Shown: positions 28,732 to 39,839 of the stretch, one piece after another
How positions within the stretch are numbered: the stretch's first letter is position 1
Layout: the number at the start of each line of letters is the position of its first letter
Assembly (NCBI GenBank): GCA_016714445.1
Contig: JADJNF010000009.1
Coordinates: forward strand, 124,001 to 188,000
Direction of reading: 5' to 3'
Length of the DNA stretch: 64,000 bases
Source: Saprospiraceae bacterium
GTDB lineage: Bacteria; Bacteroidota; Bacteroidia; Chitinophagales; Saprospiraceae
Notes under the pieces: generated by a model
What the model was told of the DNA's origin: nothing
The model's database searches: none
The model's input: only the letters and a program-made list of their open reading frames with translations
Position numbers and translations under genes: made by a program

Positions 28732-30162
28732 ATGTACGAAACAGTCATAGGTCTCGAAATCCATATCCAACTCAATACCGCAAGTAAAGCTTTCTGTAGT
28801 GATGAAAATGCTTTTGATGCAGAACCCAATACCAATGTAAGTCAGATATCATTGGCTCATCCCGGCACCCTGCCCAAGATGAATCGCAAACATATAGAAA
28901 AAGCGGTTTTGCTGGGTTTGGCATTCGGCAGCGAGATCAACCGATATAATCTATTTGACCGCAAAAACTACTTTTACCCCGATCTACCCAAAGGCTATCA
29001 AATTACTCAGGACAAAGAACCTTATTGCAGAAAAGGAGAAATCAGGTTTATTTCAGAAGGACAGTTAAAATCTGTACGCCTCCATCACATACATATGGAA
29101 GAAGACGCCGGTAAATCCATACACGACCAAAATGACTTGTTCACCCTGGTAGACATAAACAGAGCAGGTGTGCCATTGCTGGAGATTGTTACAGAACCGG
29201 ATTTCAGGTCAGGTCAGGAAGTCAGTGATTTTATGGCCGAACTGCAAAAAGCAGTACAATACCTGAACATATCTGATGCCAATATGGAAGAAGGCGCTTT
29301 CAGGTGTGACTGCAATGTATCTGTCAGAAAAAAAGGAAGCCCCATACTCGGGGAGCGTTGTGAAATAAAAAATATGAATTCCCGCAGATTTGCAAAAAGT
29401 GCCATAGAATATGAAGCTACCCGACAGATCGCTGTACTGGAAAGTGGTGGAGCCATTCATAAGACCACGATGCTCTACGATCCGGTAGCCAACGTGACCA
29501 AACCTATGCGTAAAAAGGAATCTGAAAATGATTACCGCTATTTTCCGGAACCTGATCTTCCGCCGGTAGTACTTACCGAAAAATTTATTGATCAGGCTAA
29601 ATCAGATCTGGTAACACTTCCGGTTGACCGGTATATCAGACTTAAAGATCACTATCAGCTGAATCATGCCGATGCTGAATATCTTACTGAAGATAAGTCT
29701 TACTCGGATTGCTTTTTTGGTCTGGCAAACAAAACATCCAACTACAAATCCCTTAGTGAATTGCTCATAAGCAAAGTCATACCCTACATCAAAACCAATG
29801 GAATTACGCTGGCAGATCTGGGCAATACCGATCATTTACTCGGTTTCATACAGCTCATCGACAGTGATAAAGTACCAAAATCTGCTGTTTACCAGCATGT
29901 ATTTCCTGTGTGGATCAGGGATATATCTCAAAATCCGGAAGATATAGCATCCGACCTTCAACTCATCAAAAGTGATAACCAGGATTTCCTGGATGATCTG
30001 ATAGTGCAGGTTCTCAAAGCAAATGCCGATAAAGTCAAAGAATATCAGAAAGGCAAAAAAGGACTGATCGGTTTTTTTATGGGTCAGGTGATGCAAAAAT
30101 CAGGTGGCAAGGCAGATCCAAAAGTACTACAGGTAAAGATGGAAGACATGCTGAAGGGATGA
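28732..30162 (+). CDS. gatB: Aspartyl/glutamyl-tRNA amidotransferase subunit B
   Basis: A full-length 476-residue GatB. It starts with ETVIGLEIHIQLNT and contains FDRKNYFYPDLPKGYQITQ (about 73-92), HHIHMEEDAGKS (118-129) and the kinase-like region signature IEYEATRQIAVLESGG, then the helical and YqeY-like tail domains. GatB, with GatA and GatC, converts Glu-tRNA(Gln) or Asp-tRNA(Asn) into the correct amidated form; it binds the mischarged tRNA and activates it with ATP. gatA and gatC are not in this window, as is usual when gatB is separate. Confidence 0.97.
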   Translation: MYETVIGLEIHIQLNTASKAFCSDENAFDAEPNTNVSQISLAHPGTLPKMNRKHIEKAVLLGLAFGSEINRYNLFDRKNYFYPDLPKGYQITQDKEPYCRKGEIRFISEGQLKSVRLHHIHMEEDAGKSIHDQNDLFTLVDINRAGVPLLEIVTEPDFRSGQEVSDFMAELQKAVQYLNISDANMEEGAFRCDCNVSVRKKGSPILGERCEIKNMNSRRFAKSAIEYEATRQIAVLESGGAIHKTTMLYDPVANVTKPMRKKESENDYRYFPEPDLPPVVLTEKFIDQAKSDLVTLPVDRYIRLKDHYQLNHADAEYLTEDKSYSDCFFGLANKTSNYKSLSELLISKVIPYIKTNGITLADLGNTDHLLGFIQLIDSDKVPKSAVYQHVFPVWIRDISQNPEDIASDLQLIKSDNQDFLDDLIVQVLKANADKVKEYQKGKKGLIGFFMGQVMQKSGGKADPKVLQVKMEDMLKG

Positions 30163-30245
30163 TGGATATTGTCAAAAAACACTAATTCGCAATAAAATTT
30201 TGTTATATATGTAAAATAAAAATACCAAAATTACCCCAATTAAAA

Positions 30246-30276
30246 TTTGCACAAGATTTTATTATGCTTTACCTTG
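30246..30276 (+). promoter_or_regulatory. Candidate promoter of the microsatellite-controlled gene
   Basis: TTTG at 30246-30249 and TACCTTG at 30270-30276, 20 bp apart, resemble the Bacteroidota -33/-7 pair (TTTG, TAnnTTTG) with one T missing. It would give a leader of about 120 nt before the ATG at 30405. Confidence 0.35.
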
Positions 30277-30404
30277 CCAAAGATATTCATCAAACTTGAG
30301 TAAAAAAATACATGTTTCCGGCTTTCTGCACCCAATTCCGATACTGTACTACACCACTCCAATTTGATGGAAAAAATTATTTTAACTGTTTAATTATTAT
30401 TATC

Positions 30405-33103
<2,699 letters not shown>

Positions 33104-33112
33104 CCAACATAA

Positions 33113-33137
33113 AACAGGACAGGGTGGGTGTCCTGTT
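33113..33137 (+). terminator. Terminator-like hairpin between the beta-helix gene and the next secreted protein gene
   Basis: A perfect 9-bp stem (AACAGGACA at 33113-33121 and TGTCCTGTT at 33129-33137) with loop GGGTGGG, followed by CTGTTTTATT. It can end most transcription after 33103, so the next three genes may have partial read-through or an own promoter. Confidence 0.65.
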
Positions 33138-33164
33138 CTGTTTTATTAACCAGAAAATATTGTT

Positions 33165-34487
33165 ATGAACCTTCATCTTGTGTCTTTTTTTGTTTTAAAT
33201 TCAGCACTTTGTTATTCACAAGGGCATGACAAACATACATTGGTTTATACCATTGATTATAATAATATAGGCGCCAATGCGTGGCTCGATTCTTTAACTG
33301 AAAAAGACACCTTGATATTTACATCTACCAACTCTGAGCCATTTCCTATCTCGAGTTTTAATGTGGCTATGAGTGATTCGTCCGGCTCATTCATTTTTGC
33401 TTGTAATGGAGAAAAGGTATTTAACAAAGATCTGAAAGTGATGAAATATGGAGATAGTATCAATGTCAAAGATGAATATAATAATTTTGACAATAATAAT
33501 TTTGTTTACAATCATATCAATGCAATACCAATACCCGGGCGAACATCTGAGTATGCATTTTTTTACAATTCTATATATGATGATGTTTTCGGGAGGTTGA
33601 GAAGAGTGCTCAGATATGCCAGGATAGATGTGGATAATCATGAAAAGAATGGTATTGTAGTAGAGAAAAACATAATTCTGGATACCATGGATCTTGTTCC
33701 GCCTGTGTTATGCAAACACGCCAATGGGTATGATTGGTGGATCATAAGTGCAGATGCCAGAGACAAAGTCATCAATATATATTTATTGTCAGAAGATGGC
33801 ATATTAGGTCCACATATATTTCGGACAGGGAGCGAAATCAATGAAATATTTCGTAATCAAAAGTCATATTCTTTTCACTACCTACTTATTTCCTCAGATG
33901 GTAATCATCTTATTTCACAAAAACCAGAAGGATATTTGGATGTATTTGATTTTGACAGATGTACAGGAAACATTACATTCAACAAATCCATCAATAATTT
34001 TAACACATCTGACTTCAGATTTAGTGATGTGATTATTGATGCATGTTTAAGCCCCAATGGAAAATACCTTTATTTTACTACCAGAAACGAATTATATCAG
34101 ACCAATCTTCTTTCAAATAATTCTGTTAAACTATGTCACTTTTATAGTAGTTTAAACCCATTTTTAGTGAATTTATCAGACTCTAAGCTATTAATAACAT
34201 CTCAAATTGGCAGTGGGAGTGCACCTTTATTAGCTTTAATTTCAAATCCAAATTTGCCCGGGAATAATGCAGATGTAAATTTACAAATCTATAATAATTT
34301 TACATTCTTTGCACCCTATTTGAACAGTCTGAAATTACCTAAATTTCCAAACTATCGACTAGGTAAATCGGAAAACTACTTCGAAGACACATGTAATTTT
34401 ATTAACCACTCAGTAAATTTGATGGATAAAGAATATTTTACCAAAGATGGCAAAATTTATTTTACACTAAAAAGAAAATACAAATGA
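33165..34487 (+). CDS. Secreted beta-propeller-like protein without T9SS tail
   Basis: 440 residues with a signal peptide (MNLHLVSFFVLNSALCYSQG, cleaved near residue 19). The remainder shows repeated beta-strand segments (PIPGRTSEYAFFYNS, DGYLDVFDFDRCTGNI-like blade, ACLSPNGKYLYFTTRNELYQ) of a YVTN/WD40-like propeller found in Bacteroidota secreted proteins. Homologues of this layout usually end in a T9SS sorting domain after the LPKFPNYRLG segment; here the protein stops about 45 residues later without one, so it may be truncated or stay in the periplasm. Its last base triplets overlap the next gene (ATGA at 34484-34487), so the two are translationally coupled. No enzymatic motif was recognised. 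Confidence 0.75.
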   Translation: MNLHLVSFFVLNSALCYSQGHDKHTLVYTIDYNNIGANAWLDSLTEKDTLIFTSTNSEPFPISSFNVAMSDSSGSFIFACNGEKVFNKDLKVMKYGDSINVKDEYNNFDNNNFVYNHINAIPIPGRTSEYAFFYNSIYDDVFGRLRRVLRYARIDVDNHEKNGIVVEKNIILDTMDLVPPVLCKHANGYDWWIISADARDKVINIYLLSEDGILGPHIFRTGSEINEIFRNQKSYSFHYLLISSDGNHLISQKPEGYLDVFDFDRCTGNITFNKSINNFNTSDFRFSDVIIDACLSPNGKYLYFTTRNELYQTNLLSNNSVKLCHFYSSLNPFLVNLSDSKLLITSQIGSGSAPLLALISNPNLPGNNADVNLQIYNNFTFFAPYLNSLKLPKFPNYRLGKSENYFEDTCNFINHSVNLMDKEYFTKDGKIYFTLKRKYK

Positions 34488-35923
34488 TCAGTTGTAATTC
34501 ATGTATCATCATTTTACTTTTAAATCTTACCGCTTTGGTACTGGCAGGGCAAAAGGAGTTTTTCCTGGCCAGTAAATTTGATAATGATCATCGTATATAT
34601 CAAATACTGGCAGATGACAGCGAATGGATATCAAATGGCTTTCCATTCCATCAAAAAATAAATAGGACCCTCAGTGTGATATTTGACCACGAAGACCAAA
34701 TATCTTATTACACCAATGGATGTTATATATTTGATCTCAACGATAATAAAATTCACGAAACATCTTTATTGGATGGAAGCAATTTGGATCAATACTGCAG
34801 CGAATTTGGAAACATAAGCAGCTATACTTCTTTTTTTATTCCAAATACAGAAAACACCCATGAGTACCTTCTTTTTCAATCAAAAGCCAAAGATGAAGGC
34901 CAGGAAGTATTCAAAACTACAGAATTAGCATATTATACCTTAGACACTCAGTCGGGTACTTTGAGTTCACCTGTCCGCATTCTGGAAAAAGAATCTTTGA
35001 GTAGTTTTGACATAACATACCGTAAAGATGGTAAAGGTTACTGGCTTGCTGTTTCGGATATAGATGCACTGGAAATAGACATTTTTGAAGTTTTGGGTGA
35101 TAAAGTTGAGCTGGCAGAAAAAATAAAATTGCCCTTCCATAACGAACTATATCAATGCAAAAGGGATTTTCATGTCAGATTTTCAGATAGTGGCAAAAAA
35201 ATACTTTTCCAAGCTAATGGCTGTTTCTTTTCCATATTTTCATTTGACAATTGTATAGGCAAAATTGAATCAGACGAAACCCATCTTTTTGAAAGAACCA
35301 ATCATAACTATTGGAGTAGAGCAGGATTTGTTAATGACCAATGGCTTTGTGTATCCAATGAAAAATACGATGAAACAAAAATGCAAAAGGTAAAAAATGA
35401 ATTATATTTTTACAAGTTGGATAACAATACTTCATCACCTTCATACATAGTCACTATACCCAGCCATTTTTATGCAGGGGAAATATTTACATTAAGTAAT
35501 GACCGCTTTTTAGTCTTCAATAAAAATCCTGATTATTATTATCTGGACATCACTATGACCAAAAATGATATTCCCCCACTTATACAATATAAGAGATCAT
35601 CCTTTATGATCCAACCTGTCGTATCAAGGGAACTAAAAAAAATACCTGAATCAGAAAATTGCATCAGCCCAACTTCTCAATTCCAAACTTATAATCTGGA
35701 AATATACCCCAACCCTGGTTATGGTCATTTTTCGCTGAACCAAGCTATATTAAATTGTAACATTACCATTTATGATCTGTATGGCAGAATTATAAAAAGT
35801 TATCCAAACTATTCGGGAATACAATTACCCGACCTGTATGATCTTGAAGGTGTACATTTAATTCGGATTTCAAACAATGGTCAAAAATTGAATCAACTCC
35901 TAAAAATAGTTATCCTTAAATGA
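34484..35923 (+). CDS. Secreted beta-propeller-like protein with T9SS sorting domain
   Basis: 479 residues, signal peptide ending about LVLAGQ (residue 22). It shares the architecture of the preceding protein, including a matching blade (FFSIFSFDNCIGKIES compared with FDFDRCTGNI upstream), so the two probably arose by duplication. Unlike its neighbour it keeps a C-terminal T9SS type A domain (EIYPNPGYGHFSLNQ to KIVILK, last ~80 residues), so it should be exported across the outer membrane. It begins and ends with 4-bp ATGA overlaps with its neighbours. Function unknown; propellers of this kind commonly mediate protein-protein binding. Confidence 0.78.
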   Translation: MISCNSCIIILLLNLTALVLAGQKEFFLASKFDNDHRIYQILADDSEWISNGFPFHQKINRTLSVIFDHEDQISYYTNGCYIFDLNDNKIHETSLLDGSNLDQYCSEFGNISSYTSFFIPNTENTHEYLLFQSKAKDEGQEVFKTTELAYYTLDTQSGTLSSPVRILEKESLSSFDITYRKDGKGYWLAVSDIDALEIDIFEVLGDKVELAEKIKLPFHNELYQCKRDFHVRFSDSGKKILFQANGCFFSIFSFDNCIGKIESDETHLFERTNHNYWSRAGFVNDQWLCVSNEKYDETKMQKVKNELYFYKLDNNTSSPSYIVTIPSHFYAGEIFTLSNDRFLVFNKNPDYYYLDITMTKNDIPPLIQYKRSSFMIQPVVSRELKKIPESENCISPTSQFQTYNLEIYPNPGYGHFSLNQAILNCNITIYDLYGRIIKSYPNYSGIQLPDLYDLEGVHLIRISNNGQKLNQLLKIVILK

Positions 35924-37566
35924 AAAATTTACTTAATAAAGCACTTTTTATTTATGCCTTAATTCTATTCTCAGATCAAATAATTATTGCTCAGTGCATT
36001 GACAGTACTTTAATTAATCAGGAGAACAGTGATGCCGCCTGTTATTTGGACATAGATCAAGAACCTGGCGCTTACAAACCTGTATGTGGTTGCAATGGCA
36101 TAACCTATATGAGTCCGGAATGTGCTTATTTTAATGGAGTAAAAAACTGGCAGGATGGACCTTGTGATTGTTATGAGCCGAAATGGAAAATACCTCACAG
36201 GACTAATTTTTATCAGCCTGGCCAATTTTTAGGTTTAATCCCACGTCGACAGGTTTGCGGTTGCGATAGTGTCACCTATTTAAATTCAACATCGGCGTAT
36301 TTCAGTGGAGTAACGACATGGACAAACGGTGTATGTAGTTGTGTGGATTCAAGTGTTATAGATTTAAACTTTGATCTGGATATTTGTTCTGCTCTGAACT
36401 TCACTTACAATCAGGCATTTGTAGAAATGTTATTTTTAAAAGGATGCGATGGGAAATATTATAAAAATATGTGCGAAGCTTTCTACCGACACGGTATTAC
36501 CAAATTTGTGATCGATAATGACTGTCACAATTTACCACAATCACAATGGGATCCCGAATATGTTTGTCCCGATGTATTTAACCCAGTATGCGGCTGCAAT
36601 GGAGTGACATATAAAAATGAATGTATAGCCACAAAACATTTTGGAATTATAGATTTTTATCAAGGGGAGTGTGATTGTACTAATAAAGATATTATTAGTA
36701 AATCCATATTATGTACTTATACTTCTCAACTACAACAGTTTGATCCTGTATGTGCATGTAACGATAAAACTTACCTGAATGAGTGTAAAGCTGTAAATGA
36801 AAATGGTTTATATATCACCAAATATGAGCCTTGTTCTTGTATAGATTCCAGTTTTATTAATCAGAATATAAACTGCAGTCACGAACAAATCTACCCCTGG
36901 TGCGGATGTGATGGAAATGTTTACAAAAATTACTGTGAGGCTATTTTTCATAACGGTGTGATGGGTAAAAGAGAATGCGCATGTATAGAACCCAAAATAA
37001 TAAATATGGAGAAAAACTGCAATGAAATCTTCAATTACGATCCTGTGTGCGGCTGCGATGGAAGAACTTACCCCAATGAATGTTTCGCAACATATAAAGC
37101 AGGAATAACCAAATATAACAGTATACAAAAAGGACCTTGTCCCGGTACATGCAAGGATTCAATACTAACAGTTCCCGGGTTTCCATGCAGTGATGCATTT
37201 GAACCTGTTTGCGAGTGTGACAATATCACCTATCAAAATGAATGTGAAGCAAGATATAAATATGGCCTTATAAAATGGAAAAAAGGCGCTTGTACCAGCA
37301 GGTCAAATGATATATCTTCCGACATTAAATTATCCTTCTATCCAAACCCAACTACAGATAACATTACAATTACGTGTCCAACTGACATTTTATTTAATCA
37401 ATATGAATGTATAGATATCAATGGTAAATTATTAAAAACATCATTTGATATCATTAAAAATAATCAGAGTATTGATCTTTCCTGGTTAAGTATGTCAGGG
37501 ATTTACTTTCTTAAGCTAAAAAGCACAAAAAACACCGTCATCTTAAAAGTGATACTGGTTAAATAA
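35920..37566 (+). CDS. Multi-Kazal protease-inhibitor-like protein with T9SS sorting domain
   Basis: 548 residues: a signal peptide of 25 residues, then about eight Kazal-type modules of 45-60 residues (approximately 26-82, 84-139, 141-202, 216-251, 253-305, 307-353, 355-407, 411-458), followed by a T9SS tail (LSFYPNPTTDN to VILVK). Six modules show the core PVCGCNGVTYKNEC...C pattern. Module 2 lacks the cysteine after TYLN (TYLNSTSAYF), and module 3 is degenerate in its first half (FLKGCDGKYYKNMC). Kazal domains inhibit serine proteases through a loop next to the second cysteine; the loops here differ between modules (for example AYKPVC, FNPVC, FDPVC, YPWC, FEPVC), which suggests several target specificities. 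Last gene of the ATGA-coupled trio. Probably a surface or secreted inhibitor; activity is inferred from the fold. Confidence 0.88.
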   Translation: MKNLLNKALFIYALILFSDQIIIAQCIDSTLINQENSDAACYLDIDQEPGAYKPVCGCNGITYMSPECAYFNGVKNWQDGPCDCYEPKWKIPHRTNFYQPGQFLGLIPRRQVCGCDSVTYLNSTSAYFSGVTTWTNGVCSCVDSSVIDLNFDLDICSALNFTYNQAFVEMLFLKGCDGKYYKNMCEAFYRHGITKFVIDNDCHNLPQSQWDPEYVCPDVFNPVCGCNGVTYKNECIATKHFGIIDFYQGECDCTNKDIISKSILCTYTSQLQQFDPVCACNDKTYLNECKAVNENGLYITKYEPCSCIDSSFINQNINCSHEQIYPWCGCDGNVYKNYCEAIFHNGVMGKRECACIEPKIINMEKNCNEIFNYDPVCGCDGRTYPNECFATYKAGITKYNSIQKGPCPGTCKDSILTVPGFPCSDAFEPVCECDNITYQNECEARYKYGLIKWKKGACTSRSNDISSDIKLSFYPNPTTDNITITCPTDILFNQYECIDINGKLLKTSFDIIKNNQSIDLSWLSMSGIYFLKLKSTKNTVILKVILVK

Positions 37567-38184
37567 TCTACAGTAGCTAGGACATATCGTAAAATCCTCC
37601 TGCATGTTATTAGTTTGATTATTTTTAAAGTGCCGTTGAATATCTTTTTCTCACAGTATGGGTCAATGCAGAATCTGAATTATTTCATCTTCCTTGACTA
37701 AGCCTTGTGACAGCATTAAAATAATTGTATTTAATTTTAAAACTGACTGATATTCAATGACATGCCGCCATTGAACGCCATCACAGACGCCATAAAAAAT
37801 TTCATAAGGTGTATTTTTCTTTTTCTTAAAAAAGTCGTTTTGCTCCTTTAGATACTTAAGAAAGGGAATAATTGACTTGTAAAAAACGACAATACAAATA
37901 TTGAAATAAATTATAACATATTGGTTATCTGCATATTAAATTTAATGAGCGTATCCTATTTTTGTATTTTATTTGGAATAATTTTAAAAAAGAATCATTA
38001 AAACAATACCAAAGTTACTTTAATGCTTCCTTGGTTAAAGGACTTTTTAGTAAAAAAGGAATATACCCAATTTATCTAAGTGTGTATAACAATATAGAGT
38101 AATAATTCATATAAAGATATACAAACTTTACCAAAGCAGAATGAAATGAATTCAAAAACAAAAAATAAAATTACATTGATTATA
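37567..38184. other. Noncoding region between the Kazal gene and the insertion sequence
   Basis: About 620 bp, AT-rich. Two open stretches without usable start codons are present (minus strand about 37663-37950, plus strand about 37918-38102). They could be gene remnants, but neither is recognisable. No clear terminator or promoter was found. The last six bases (ATTATA, 38179-38184) are the left copy of the insertion target duplication. Confidence 0.5.
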
Positions 38185-39540
38185 CAATACTCCGATAACA
38201 AAATTAAGCTGCGACTTTACCAAAATCTAATATTTTGCGTTTTAATTCATTATTTTTTTGCAACTCTGGGTTAATATCATAGTTGATAAATATTCTTTCG
38301 AGCAAAAATTGGTTAAATAATTCTGTTTTTATATCTTGAATTGAGCAACTGCACGGTTGATCTTTTTTTATATCCTTTCGAATGATTGCTTTAGCCACAT
38401 TGACTGCTGTCATAGCGTAATTGACATGATTGTGGATTTTCTCCACAGACCTTGCCTGACAGTTGGCTAATCCGGTATATTGTTTGCCATCTCTGAATAT
38501 AAATTCCATTTGAAATCTGGCTTTGTAATATCTGACTATATCTATTGCATCTCGGGATGTGTTTGTACTGTAATAAAGTATTGTGTTTACAACTTGACCT
38601 TTCTCATTCATATATTCTGTGTAAGCCATTTTAATATTTTTCTTAAGACTTACTGCATAAACCACAGCTTCATATATAATCATTTCTTTATCTTGGTATG
38701 ACTTTTTGAAAACACGTTTATCTATATTCCTGAGATCGACCTTTCCTGAATATTTTTTGGACGACCTCTTCCTTTTTCTTTGGCCCATTGTAGATATACT
38801 TTAAATTTGCATCATGTCGTAATCTGCAGATGACTTCTAATCCCAATTGGGCCATTGCGTCCACAAAATTTTTCTTATTGAACCACCCATCTACTACTAA
38901 TATTTTGCTGTGTTTCATCAAAATTCTAATCCTATCTGAGAATATTTTACAATAGTGCTTTACCAGGCCCGTCTCAGATTCACTCTTCTTGACGGCCGGT
39001 GTCTGTACAGCTTCAAAATGATAGGCTGTGTTTTGTTTTACATCGATGATGGCTAAACATCCCACTTCCATACCTCGCTTGATCATTCCTGCGACACCAG
39101 AGTAAAAGTAACCTACGTTTGGCGTGTATTTGCCACTCTTTGAAAGATACGATGGATCAAATCCAATCAATAATTCATCACTGCAATGCTTTGTAATAAA
39201 CATCGAATTGAAGGATACAAAATCAAATACTCTCTTGAACATATTGCGAAATCTAACTTCGGGGGACGAACTGTACCTTCCCATCTGAGTGAAGTTGATC
39301 TTGCCTTTAATAGTCATAAATAAAAGTATCACTTCAACAAAAAAAACTTTCTGCCATTTGTTGATGCCAACCATTTTTTCTAATATTGCTCCCATAAGGC
39401 TTTTGCCTGAAGTAAATGCGTCTTGTGTAATCATGTTGGTAAGAGAGTTTGATTACAGGTTGGCCCAAGGGCCAATTTACGCATTTACTTTTTATATATA
39501 TAATTTATCTTAATGTATTTTAAAAGTTATCGGAGTATTG
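38185..39540 (-). mobile_element. IS4-family-like insertion sequence with 15-bp terminal inverted repeats
   Basis: A 1356-bp element bounded by perfect 15-bp inverted repeats, CAATACTCCGATAAC at 38185-38199 and its complement at 39526-39540. It is flanked by the direct repeat ATTATA (38179-38184 and 39541-39546), a 6-bp target-site duplication. The single transposase gene fills the minus strand between the repeats. Intact ends and duplication suggest recent insertion; the frameshift in the transposase suggests it may no longer move by itself. Confidence 0.9.
38204..39434 (-). pseudogene. IS4-family DDE transposase, frameshifted
   Basis: The first part (39434 down to about 38776) encodes the N-terminal region, the first catalytic Asp (IGFDPSYLSKSGK) and the second (ILVVDGWFNKKNF). 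The second part (to 38204) encodes the IS4-type signature Y-x2-R-x3-E-x6-K (YKARFQMEFIFRDGK) with the catalytic Glu. The two lie in different frames and join in the basic stretch NGPKKK / KRKRSSKKYSGKVD, at an A-rich run near 38770-38780. Moving from the first to the second frame needs a +1 shift, so one extra A is the simplest cause. Standard -1 programmed frameshifting would give the wrong frame. Either a true disruption or a homopolymer sequencing error. Confidence 0.87.
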
Positions 39541-39839
39541 ATTATAATAGTATAGTTTTAATAACAATTAGGTTTGAAATGCATGATTTGATACTCAAAA
39601 TAAAATGGATTGCAAAAAACAGCTTAGCCATTGTGATGATATGGAGTTTAATGAGTATATAACTTTTCCTATAGAAAATATCGTCAGCATAATCTTGACA
39701 CCAATTGTTATGAATGACAATAGAGATAAACAATAATTTTTATCATGTAAAGATAATTGATTAGTGTGGGTCTAAATTTTATGAAATAATTTACTTTTGA
39801 GAATTATAATAAAAATTAAGCTTACATTCATAGCATGAA

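Noticed and set aside
37663..37950. Minus-strand frame of about 90 codons without ATG, GTG or TTG start
   Set aside because: No start codon and no recognisable family; possibly a remnant, but not supported as a gene.
37918..38102. Plus-strand frame of about 60 codons next to the insertion sequence
   Set aside because: No start codon in frame, AT-rich composition and no motif.
38760..38800. Programmed -1 frameshift in the IS transposase at its A-rich run
   Set aside because: The downstream frame is reached by +1, not -1, so the classical A-AAA-AAG mechanism does not fit.
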